From: Alphaproteobacteria bacterium | GTDB taxonomy: Bacteria > Pseudomonadota > Alphaproteobacteria > Sphingomonadales > Sphingomonadaceae | DNA: 11,905 bases | Reading direction: 5' to 3' | Assembly: GCA_020249025.1 (NCBI GenBank) | Contig: JADCGM010000099.1 | Span: forward strand, 1-11,905 | In this document: in pieces, positions 5,858 through 11,525 of the stretch | How the letters are laid out: every line of letters starts with the position of its first letter | Position numbering within the stretch: position 1 is the first letter of the stretch | Notes under the pieces: model-generated | What the model was told of the DNA's origin: nothing | The model's input: the letters and a program-made list of their open reading frames with translations, nothing else | Databases searched by the model: none | Made by a program: the position numbers and the translations under genes

Positions 5858-7165
5858 ATGACGACGTGCATCATCGGGGCGGGGTGCTCGGGCTTCACCA
5901 CCGCGAAGCGACTGCAGGATCGCGGGCTGCCGTTCGACATCTACGAGATGTCGGACCGGGTCGGCGGCAACTGGGCCTATGGCAATCCCAACGGGATGAG
6001 CGCCTGCTACCAGTCGCTCCACATCGACACCTCGAAATGGCGGCTGGCGTTCGAGGACTATCCGGTGCCGGCCGGTTGGCCGGACTTTCCGCACCATTCG
6101 CTGATTGATCGCTATTTCAACGATTACGTCGACCATTTCGGCCTGCGCGAGCGCATCCGCTTCAACACCGCTGTCGAACATTGCGCGCGCCGCGCCGACG
6201 GGGCGTGGGACGTCCGGCTGTCGACGGGCGAGGTGAAGCGCTACGACACCGTCGTTGTCGCCAACGGCCATCATTGGTCGCCGAACTGGCCGAGCTATCC
6301 GGGGCATTTCGACGGGCCGCAGATCCATTCGCACCAGTACCGGACGCCGTTCGAGCCGGTGGACATGGTCGGCAAGCGCGTCGTCGTCGTGGGGCTGGGC
6401 AATTCGGCGGTCGATATCGCGTCGGAACTGGCGCAACGGCCGATCGCGGCGAAGCTGTTCGTCGCGGCGCGGCGCGGGGTGTGGGTGCTGCCCAAGTATT
6501 TCGGCGGCCAGCCGTCCGACAAGACGCCGCTTCCCAGCTGGATGCCGGGCTGGATGAAGCGGCGGCTCGCGGCGTGGGCGGTGCGGCGCTCGGTCGGCTC
6601 GATGTCGAGCTACGGGCTGCCCGAGCCCGATCACAAGCCGCTGGAGGCGCATCCGACCGTCTCCGGCGAATTCCTGACGCGCGCGGGCTGCGGCGACATC
6701 AGGATGAAGCCCAACATCGCCGAGCTGATGGGCGACAAGGTGCGCTTCGACGACGGGTCGGTCGAGATGGTCGACGCCATCGTTTACGCGACCGGCTACC
6801 GGCTCGATTTCCCGTTCCTGGACCACGCCGACGCGCCGGTCGAGAACAATGCGCTGCCGCTGTTCAAGCGGATGGTGCAGCCGGAGCGGCCGAACCTCTG
6901 GTTCATGGGGCTGGCACAGCCGCTGCCGACGCTGGTGAACTTCGCCGAGCAGCAGTCGAAGCTGCTCGCGGCGTGGCTGGCTGGGGACTATGCGCTGCCG
7001 CCGCCCGACGAGATGCGGCGCACCATCGCCGAGGACGAGGCGATGCACGCAGGCCATTACTACCGCAGCCAGCGGCATACGATTCAGGTCGATTTCGATG
7101 TGTACGTCGCCGACCTGAAGAAGGAGATCGCGCGCGGGGCGAAGCGGGTGCGGCGGGCGGCGTAG
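5858..7165 (+). CDS. Flavin-containing monooxygenase family protein (FAD/NADPH)
   Basis: This 435-aa flavoprotein should use FAD and NADPH to oxygenate a soft nucleophile or ketone substrate. FAD-binding GAGCSG lies at 7-12 with an acidic strand end (YEMSDRVGGNWAYG) at about 29-42. The FMO fingerprint FxGxxxHxxxY fits exactly at 151-161 (FDGPQIHSHQY). The NADP-binding GLGNSA is at 179-184 and the ATGY motif is at 311-314. The length is shorter than eukaryotic FMOs but normal for bacterial ones. The intact fingerprint with H157 argues for an FMO rather than a Baeyer-Villiger enzyme or ornithine hydroxylase. ATG at 5858 places GAGCSG at the expected N-terminal position, although no good ribosome-binding site precedes it. 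The substrate is unknown. The next gene starts 49 bases after the stop. Confidence 0.9.
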   Translation: MTTCIIGAGCSGFTTAKRLQDRGLPFDIYEMSDRVGGNWAYGNPNGMSACYQSLHIDTSKWRLAFEDYPVPAGWPDFPHHSLIDRYFNDYVDHFGLRERIRFNTAVEHCARRADGAWDVRLSTGEVKRYDTVVVANGHHWSPNWPSYPGHFDGPQIHSHQYRTPFEPVDMVGKRVVVVGLGNSAVDIASELAQRPIAAKLFVAARRGVWVLPKYFGGQPSDKTPLPSWMPGWMKRRLAAWAVRRSVGSMSSYGLPEPDHKPLEAHPTVSGEFLTRAGCGDIRMKPNIAELMGDKVRFDDGSVEMVDAIVYATGYRLDFPFLDHADAPVENNALPLFKRMVQPERPNLWFMGLAQPLPTLVNFAEQQSKLLAAWLAGDYALPPPDEMRRTIAEDEAMHAGHYYRSQRHTIQVDFDVYVADLKKEIARGAKRVRRAA

Positions 7166-7214
7166 GTGCGCGCCCCCTCCCGCTGCGAAGCCGGATCGGC
7201 TAAGCGCCCCGCCC

Positions 7215-8066
7215 ATGTCCGACGCCGAGCCCTTTGATCGTTTTGCCCGCCAGCGCCACCGCGCACGGGCGGCGGCGGGCTATGCGCGGCACGCCTTCCT
7301 GAAGGATGCGATGGCCGACGAGATCGTCGAGCGGCTGGGCGACGTGGCGCGGCGGTTCGAGGCGGCGCTCGATCTCGGCTGTCATGACGGGCGGCTGGGG
7401 CGGCGGCTGGGGGTGGCGGACTGCACCTTCGCGGATGCGGGCGCGGCGTTCGCGCAAGTCGCGGGCGGGGTGGTCTGCGACGAGGACCGGCTGCCGTTCG
7501 CCAATGCGAGCTTCGATCTCGTGGTGTCGGCGGGAGCGCTGCACGCGGTCAACGATCTGCCCGGCGCGCTGATCCAGATCCGCCGGGCGCTGCGGCCGGA
7601 CGGGCTGTTTCTGGCGAGCTTCGTCGGCGGCGAATCGCTCGCCGAGATTCGGCGCGCGTTTCTCGAAGCCGAGGCGGCGCTGCGCGGGGGGGCGGCGGCG
7701 CGGGTGCTGCCGATGGTCGATGTGGCGGCTGCGGGCGGGCTGTTGCAACGCGCGGGCTTCGCGATGCCGGTCGTCGACATCGACACGCTGACGATCCGCT
7801 ACGATTCGCTGTTCGCGGCGATGGCCGAGCTGCGGGGGATGGGGGAGACCAACATCCTCGGCGGCCGCCAGCCGCTCCGGCGCGACGTCCTGATGGCGGC
7901 CGCCGAGCGATTCGCAGCGCGCGCCGATCCGGACGGACGCATCCCGGTGCGCGTGCAGGTGATCCATTTGAGCGGCTGGGCTCCCGGCCCGGGGCAGCCG
8001 AAGCCGCTGCGGCCGGGCTCGGCGACCGCGAGTCTCGCCGACGCGCTAAAGAACCGCCTGAATTAG
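7215..8066 (+). CDS. NDUFAF5-like SAM-dependent methyltransferase-fold protein (complex I assembly factor family)
   Basis: This 283-aa protein has a class I methyltransferase fold. Motif I is ALDLGCHDGRLG (51-62), and DLVVSAGALHAVNDLPGAL (101-119) is followed by RRALRPDGLFLASFVGGE. It ends with AELRGMGETN (204-213) and RPGSATASLADAL (266-278). The last two blocks, with an N-terminal FDRFARQRHRARAA, are the pattern of NDUFAF5, the mitochondrial factor that hydroxylates an Arg of complex I subunit NDUFS7, and its alphaproteobacterial relatives. A similar role on NuoB is inferred. The BioC methyltransferase is an alternative, but the GMGE(T/S)N and GSAT blocks favour NDUFAF5. ATG at 7215 has no clear Shine-Dalgarno. 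The 3' end overlaps the convergent Nudix gene by 21 bases. Confidence 0.82.
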   Translation: MSDAEPFDRFARQRHRARAAAGYARHAFLKDAMADEIVERLGDVARRFEAALDLGCHDGRLGRRLGVADCTFADAGAAFAQVAGGVVCDEDRLPFANASFDLVVSAGALHAVNDLPGALIQIRRALRPDGLFLASFVGGESLAEIRRAFLEAEAALRGGAAARVLPMVDVAAAGGLLQRAGFAMPVVDIDTLTIRYDSLFAAMAELRGMGETNILGGRQPLRRDVLMAAAERFAARADPDGRIPVRVQVIHLSGWAPGPGQPKPLRPGSATASLADALKNRLN

Positions 8067-8483
8067 CCCGAGGAGCGGTCGGTCGGCCGGGGGCATGTCG
8101 AGCGAGAACAGCTCCGGCGGGCGCACCCACTTCACCGCCTGGCCATCGCGCCCCACCGGCGTTCCCGTCCATTTCCGGATCGCGAACAGCAGCAGGACGA
8201 GGTGGAAGCCCTCATAGCTGTGGCTGGCAAAGCCGCAGGGGGCGAGGCAGCTTTCATGCGTGTCGATGCCGAGCTCTTCCTGAAGCTCGCGCACGAGCGC
8301 CGATTCGGGCGGCTCGCCCGGCTCGACCTTGCCGCCCGGAAACTCCCAGGTGCCGGCGAGATGCTTCCCGGCCGGGCGCTGGGCGACAAGGATTCGCCCG
8401 TCGCGGTCGACGAGCGCGGCCGCCGAGACAAGGACGATGGGCAGGCCGGCGCGAACCGGCGGCGAGGGGCAGGGATCGGTCAT
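8046..8483 (-). CDS. mutT: MutT-type Nudix hydrolase, probable 8-oxo-dGTP diphosphatase
   Basis: MutT enzymes hydrolyse 8-oxo-(d)GTP to the monophosphate and prevent A:T to C:G mutations. The 145-aa protein carries a complete Nudix box from G51 to I73 (G-x5-E-x7-RE-U-x-EE-x-G-U), with E57, R65, E66, E69, E70 and G72 all present. MutT-specific features flank it: ILVAQRPAGKHLAGTWEFPGGK before the box (the Arg-Pro and WEFPGGK run), and LVRELQEELGI within it. The C-terminus has KWVRPPELFSLDMPPADRPLL, matching the usual LxxxxMPxADxPLL ending. ATG at 8483 is preceded by a weak AAGAAAG. It is convergent with the NDUFAF5-like gene (21-base overlap) and divergent from the first pilin gene, with only 60 bases between the start codons. 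Confidence 0.9.
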   Translation of the reverse strand: MTDPCPSPPVRAGLPIVLVSAAALVDRDGRILVAQRPAGKHLAGTWEFPGGKVEPGEPPESALVRELQEELGIDTHESCLAPCGFASHSYEGFHLVLLLFAIRKWTGTPVGRDGQAVKWVRPPELFSLDMPPADRPLLGLIQAVL

Positions 8484-8486
8484 TTG

Positions 8487-8499
8487 GTCTTTCTTAACC
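8487..8499 (+). promoter_or_regulatory. Upstream box A of pilin gene 1 (CTTxCTTAACC type)
   Basis: GTCTTTCTTAACC sits 44 bases before the ATG of the first pilin gene. Eleven of 13 bases match the box before the second pilin gene (8783-8795), at nearly the same distance from the start. The TTAACC core resembles the TTAACCAT half-site of the alphaproteobacterial regulator CtrA, which controls pilin genes in Caulobacter. It also lies three bases upstream of the mutT start codon on the other strand. The binding protein is an inference. Confidence 0.4.
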
Positions 8500-8543
8500 G
8501 TGTCGCGCGAGATTTCCCGTGGTTTTCGGGGAAGGGCGCAAGA

Positions 8544-8747
8544 ATGCGGAGGCCGCTGCGGATGCTGAAGGGGGACACGGCCGGGGCGACCACGGTCGAG
8601 TACGGCCTCATCGGCGCGCTCGTGGTGGTGGCCTCGATCGGTGCCTATTCCAGCCTCGGCGGCTCGCTGCGCACCTCGTTCGGCGGGGCGTCGGGCTGCA
8701 TGAAGGCGGCCTCGGGCGAATCGGCCGAATGCCCGCAGCTCCCCTGA
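8544..8747 (+). CDS. Flp-family type IVb pilin 1 (two-cysteine form)
   Basis: This 67-aa prepilin has the Flp signature G-ATTVEYGLIGAL: a prepilin peptidase should cut after G14, leaving mature A15 with Glu at +5 and Tyr at +6, followed by a single hydrophobic helix (about 22-37). The C-terminus YSSLGGSLRTSFGGAS resembles pilin 3. It then extends with C52 and C63, which could form a disulfide and are absent from the mature parts of the other two pilins. I chose ATG at 8544 because it gives a basic 14-residue leader, the same length as in pilin 2. An internal ATG at 8562 has a strong CGGAGG (8547-8552) and gives MLKGDTAG, aligned with the MLKK start of pilin 3, so that start is a real alternative. 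No Tad assembly gene is adjacent. Confidence 0.85.
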   Translation: MRRPLRMLKGDTAGATTVEYGLIGALVVVASIGAYSSLGGSLRTSFGGASGCMKAASGESAECPQLP

Positions 8748-8782
8748 TTCGTCCCTAGCGGGGCATTTACCTTCGTCCCTCC

Positions 8783-8795
8783 GGCTTCCTTAACC
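8783..8795 (+). promoter_or_regulatory. Upstream box A of pilin gene 2 (CTTxCTTAACC type)
   Basis: GGCTTCCTTAACC lies 48 bases before the ATG of the second pilin gene and matches the box before pilin 1 at 11 of 13 positions. It sits in the 96-base gap between pilins 1 and 2, suggesting that pilin 2 has its own promoter rather than depending on read-through. A CtrA-type regulator is the natural candidate, but this is inference. Confidence 0.4.
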
Positions 8796-8843
8796 CGCAG
8801 GTCATAGCCTCGCAGGGTGGAAGACCACGCGAGGACGAGCGCG

Positions 8844-9020
8844 ATGATTCGCAAGTTGCCGGCCCTGAAACGATGCGCCCGTGGCGCAACGGCGATCGAA
8901 TATGCCGTGATCGTCGCAGTCCTCAGCATCGCCGCGGTCGGCGTCGTCAGTCAGCTCGGCAATCTCAACACCGGCATCTGGGACCGCAACAGCACGCGTG
9001 TCTCGGCGGTGGTCCAGTAA
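8844..9020 (+). CDS. Flp-family type IVb pilin 2 (divergent form)
   Basis: This 58-aa prepilin has a basic leader (MIRKLPALKRCARG) cut after G14, mature GATAIEY-type processing with Glu at +5, and a hydrophobic helix AVIVAVLSIAAVGVV. It lacks the usual GLIAAL after EY and the LGGS-SF block of pilins 1 and 3. It ends instead in SQLGNLNTGIWDRNSTRVSAVVQ-like sequence with a Trp. This suggests a minor or specialised pilin. I chose ATG at 8844, which has GAGGA at 8831-8835 eight bases upstream. A GTG at 8817 would give 67 aa, but it has no good ribosome-binding site and would lengthen the leader unusually. The only Cys is in the leader. Confidence 0.82.
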   Translation: MIRKLPALKRCARGATAIEYAVIVAVLSIAAVGVVSQLGNLNTGIWDRNSTRVSAVVQ

Positions 9021-9056
9021 CGATCAGCAATATTCATTTCCACGACGTGAATCGCG

Positions 9057-9070
9057 TTAAACATTTTTAA
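9057..9070 (+). promoter_or_regulatory. TTAA-N6-TTAA motif in the long leader of pilin gene 3
   Basis: TTAA at 9057-9060 and TTAA at 9067-9070 are separated by six bases, about 100 bases before the pilin 3 ATG, in the only AT-rich patch of the region. CtrA full sites are TTAA-N7-TTAA, so the spacing is one base short. The motif may instead belong to promoter elements. The following leader (to 9168) contains a small hairpin, CCGG-rich, at 9101-9114 (CCCGG, loop CAGA, CCGGG). The pilin 3 ribosome-binding site AGGAG is at 9157-9161, seven bases before the ATG. Confidence 0.35.
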
Positions 9071-9168
9071 AGGGACGTGGCCTAGAACCCGAATCACTGA
9101 CCCGGCAGACCGGGCCAGGGGCAAAACAAGGTCCGGTACTGCAAAACTTCGCAAGCAGGAGAACTCAG

Positions 9169-9336
9169 ATGCTCAAGAAGATCTTCAAGAACGAGAAGGG
9201 CGCCACCGCCATCGAGTACGGCCTGATCGCGGCTCTCGTCGCCGTCGGCGCCATCGGCGCGATGACCACCCTCGGCGGCTCGGTCCAGGGCAGCTTCGAG
9301 AACGCTTCGACCAAGCTCGACGCGTCGAACTCGTAA
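9169..9336 (+). CDS. Flp-family type IVb pilin 3 (canonical Flp/PilA major-pilin form)
   Basis: This 55-aa prepilin is the textbook Flp type: basic leader MLKKIFKNEKG cut after G11, then ATAIEYGLIAALVAVGAIGA (Glu at +5, Tyr at +6), LGGSVQGSF and a short polar tail ending NASTKLDASNS. Such pilins are cleaved by a TadV/CpaA-type prepilin peptidase and assembled by the Tad machinery into adhesive pili. It has the best ribosome-binding site of the three (AGGAG at 9157-9161), the longest leader (148 bases from the pilin 2 stop) and a strong terminator 21 bases after its stop. These features suggest it is the abundantly expressed major pilin, while pilins 1 and 2 are variants; that ranking is inference. 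Confidence 0.93.
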   Translation: MLKKIFKNEKGATAIEYGLIAALVAVGAIGAMTTLGGSVQGSFENASTKLDASNS

Positions 9337-9357
9337 GCTTCGGCTGAACGACCAAAG

Positions 9358-9387
9358 GGGCGGCGGACTTCGGTCCGCCGCCCTTTT
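9358..9387. terminator. Strong intrinsic terminator with UUCG tetraloop after pilin 3
   Basis: GGGCGGCGGAC (9358-9368) pairs perfectly with GTCCGCCGCCC (9373-9383) around a TTCG loop closed by C-G, the very stable UUCG tetraloop. TTTT (9384-9387) follows on the plus strand. CCAAAG precedes the stem, so on the minus strand a short U-run follows it too, and the element may also terminate the convergent phosphatase gene, whose stop lies at 9395. Confidence 0.9.
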
Positions 9388-9394
9388 CGTGTGT

Positions 9395-10039
9395 CTAGAA
9401 GCCCTTGCTCATCACCGCGGCGCCGGAGCCGACATGGATCGGCTCCTCGCGGCCGTTTTCGATGCGGAAGACGGTGCCCTGCGGCGCGCCATCGGCCAGC
9501 GGCACGCAGCCGGGTTCGAACGGCGTCCCGCCGACGAGCATCCCGCGCAGCACCCGCGAGGTGATGCCATGGGTGATGACGATGGCGGGCATCCGCGGAT
9601 CGAGATCGGCGAGCCACGCGCGCAGCCGTGCGGCGATCTCGGGATACCATTCGCCGCCCCCCGGCGCGCGGCGGCTGAACAGACCCCGCCCCGGATCGAC
9701 GATCGGCCCCAGCTCGGCGACGATGCTGGCGTAGGTTCGCCCCTCCCAGTCGCCGACGCCGATCTCGACGAGGCGCGGGTCCTGCCGGATCTCGAAATAG
9801 TCGAGTCCGAGATGATCGGCGACGACGGCAGCGGTCTGCAGGGTCCGGCCCGAGGGCGACGCCCAGATGTCGAGTCGCGGCGTCGGGCTGAGATGCGCGG
9901 CCAGCGCTGCGCCCATTGCATCGGCCTGACGGCAGCCTTCGAGCGTCAGCGGGGTGTGCGCCGTAATGCCCTGCATCCGCGCGCCGCGGTTGAAGACGGT
10001 CTCGGCGTGGCGGGCCACGTACAAAATCGGATGCTGCAT
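9395..10039 (-). CDS. Histidine phosphatase (phosphoglycerate mutase-like) family protein
   Basis: This 214-aa protein belongs to the histidine phosphatase superfamily, whose members form a phosphohistidine intermediate. The catalytic RHAET motif is at 10-14 (H11 nucleophile). A second Arg, R65, is in WASPSGRTLQTA. The acid/base Glu is E92 in RLVEIGVGDWEG, and the second His is H157 in VITHGITSRVLRG. The run VFNRGARMQG after the RHG motif resembles cofactor-dependent phosphoglycerate mutases and GpmB/CobC-like phosphatases. Because glycolytic mutases are longer, a phosphatase on a small phosphorylated metabolite is more likely; the substrate is unknown. ATG at 10039 lies within the inverted repeat 10033-10045. 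The gene is convergent with the pilins and divergent from scoA, 47 bases away. Confidence 0.87.
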   Translation of the reverse strand: MQHPILYVARHAETVFNRGARMQGITAHTPLTLEGCRQADAMGAALAAHLSPTPRLDIWASPSGRTLQTAAVVADHLGLDYFEIRQDPRLVEIGVGDWEGRTYASIVAELGPIVDPGRGLFSRRAPGGGEWYPEIAARLRAWLADLDPRMPAIVITHGITSRVLRGMLVGGTPFEPGCVPLADGAPQGTVFRIENGREEPIHVGSGAAVMSKGF

Positions 10040-10086
10040 TGCAGCGACCTAGCCAAGGCGGGGCCGCGCCGCTAGAGGGCAGGGCC

Positions 10087-10797
10087 ATGGCGAACAAGAT
10101 CTATGCCGATGCGGCCACCGCGCTCGACGGGCTGCTGTTCGACGGCATGACTGTGATGTCGGGCGGCTTCGGGCTCTGCGGGATCCCCGAGAACCTTATC
10201 GCGGCGATCCGCGATTCGGGCGTGAAGGGCCTGACGGTCATCTCGAACAACGCCGGCGTCGACGATTTCGGGCTCGGCCTGCTGCTGAAGACGCGACAGA
10301 TCGCCAAGATGGTCTCGTCCTACGTCGGCGAGAACAAGGAGTTCGAGCGGCAGTATCTGTCGGGCGAGCTCCAGCTCGAGTTCAATCCGCAGGGCACGCT
10401 CGCCGAGCGCATCCGCGCCGGCGGCGCGGGCATCCCGGGCTTCTACACCAAGACCGGCGTCGGGACGCTGGTGGCGGAAGGCAAGGAGCACAAGGACTTC
10501 AACGGGGAGACCTACATCATGGAGACCGGCCTCGTCGCCGACCTCTCCATCGTGAAGGCGTGGAAGGCCGACCCCTACGGCAACCTCGTGTTCCGCAAGA
10601 CCGCGCGTAACTTCAACCCGATGATGGCGACCGCGGGCAAGGTCACCGTCGCCGAGGTCGAGGAGCTCGTCGAAGCCGGCAGCCTCGATCCCGACCACAT
10701 CCACACGCCGGGCATCTTCGTGCAGCGCCTCATCGTCGGCCGTGATTACGAGAAGCGCATCGAGCAGCGCACCGTCCGCCAGCGGGAGAACGCATGA
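10087..10797 (+). CDS. scoA: Succinyl-CoA:3-ketoacid CoA-transferase, subunit A
   Basis: This is the alpha subunit of the two-subunit CoA-transferase that activates acetoacetate with succinyl-CoA, as part of ketone-body or polyhydroxybutyrate use. The 236-aa product contains the family run MSGGFGLCGIPENL (about 24-37), TVISNNAGVDDFGLGLLL, SSYVGENKEFERQYLSGEL and EFNPQGTLAERIRAGGAGIPGFYT. A downstream block VFRKTARNFNPMMATAG is also typical. I chose ATG at 10087, with GAGGG at 10075-10079. The frame is open 16 codons further upstream, but that segment is unrelated to the family and overlaps the phosphatase gene. The stop overlaps the scoB start by four bases, as expected for subunits made in equal amounts. 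AtoD-type acetate CoA-transferase is the nearest alternative. Confidence 0.93.
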   Translation: MANKIYADAATALDGLLFDGMTVMSGGFGLCGIPENLIAAIRDSGVKGLTVISNNAGVDDFGLGLLLKTRQIAKMVSSYVGENKEFERQYLSGELQLEFNPQGTLAERIRAGGAGIPGFYTKTGVGTLVAEGKEHKDFNGETYIMETGLVADLSIVKAWKADPYGNLVFRKTARNFNPMMATAGKVTVAEVEELVEAGSLDPDHIHTPGIFVQRLIVGRDYEKRIEQRTVRQRENA

Positions 10798-11444
10798 TGG
10801 CCTGGACCCGCGACGAGCAGGCGGCGCGCGCCGCCGCCGAACTGAAGGACGGCTTCTACGTAAACCTCGGCATCGGCATGCCGACGCTGGTGGCGAACCA
10901 TGTCGCGCCCGGCATCGACATCACGCTCCAGAGCGAGAACGGCATGCTCGGCATGGGGCCGTTCCCCTATGAGGACGAGATCGACCCCGATCTCGTCAAC
11001 GCCGGAAAGCAGACGATCACCGAGCTGCGCCGGTCGAGCTATTTCTCCTCGGCGGACAGCTTCGGGATGATCCGCGGCGGCCACATCGACCTGTCGATCC
11101 TCGGCGCGATGGAGGTCGCGGAGAATGGCGACCTCGCCAACTGGATGATCCCGGGCAAGATGGTGAAGGGCATGGGCGGGGCAATGGACCTCGTCGCCGG
11201 CGTCAAGCGCATCATCGTGCTGATGGAGCACACCTCCAAGGCTGGCGAGGCGAAGTTCAAGCGCGCCTGCACGCTGCCGCTGACCGGCAAGGGCGTGGTC
11301 GACATGATCGTCACCGAGCTGTGCGTGTTCGCGCGGCCCGCGAAGGGCGAGGCGTTCCGGCTGATCGAGCTGGCGCCGGGCGTCACCGCCGATGAGGTCC
11401 GCGCCAAGACCGAGGCGCAGTACGAGGTCGCGCTCGCCGCCTGA
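10794..11444 (+). CDS. scoB: Succinyl-CoA:3-ketoacid CoA-transferase, subunit B (catalytic Glu)
   Basis: This is the beta subunit, which supplies the glutamate that carries CoA as a thioester. The 216-aa protein shows YVNLGIGMPTLVANHV (about 22-37), the catalytic E48 in LQSENGMLGMGPFP, and the family runs GGHIDLSILGAMEVAENGDLANWMIPGK (split by the N-D-L-A-N-W core) and MGGAMDLVAGVKRIIVLMEHTSK. The length matches bacterial ScoB. The start is ATG at 10794, giving the ATGA overlap. A second ATG follows directly at 10797, so initiation could be at either. After the stop lies a weak 6-bp hairpin (GCGCCC 11456-11461 / GGGCGC 11468-11473) without a T-run. It is too weak to call a terminator. Confidence 0.94.
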   Translation: MMAWTRDEQAARAAAELKDGFYVNLGIGMPTLVANHVAPGIDITLQSENGMLGMGPFPYEDEIDPDLVNAGKQTITELRRSSYFSSADSFGMIRGGHIDLSILGAMEVAENGDLANWMIPGKMVKGMGGAMDLVAGVKRIIVLMEHTSKAGEAKFKRACTLPLTGKGVVDMIVTELCVFARPAKGEAFRLIELAPGVTADEVRAKTEAQYEVALAA

Positions 11445-11525
11445 CGGACAAAGCTGCGCCCGCACTGGGGCGCGCGGCTTGGCTGCGGCCACGCTGACCG
11501 GGTTGGTTGCTGGTGGAGGGCCGCG

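Noticed and set aside
5837..7216. A 459-codon minus-strand open frame covering the whole monooxygenase gene
   Set aside because: Its product is Arg/His/Pro-rich with no recognisable motif, while the plus strand has the full FMO fingerprint. Stop-free antisense frames are expected at this GC content.
8817..8843. GTG start for pilin 2 giving 67 residues
   Set aside because: No suitable ribosome-binding site precedes it, whereas ATG 8844 has GAGGA eight bases upstream and gives a normal leader.
11456..11473. Hairpin after scoB as a terminator
   Set aside because: There are only six pairs with a six-base loop and no T-run, so it is not distinguishable from chance in GC-rich DNA.
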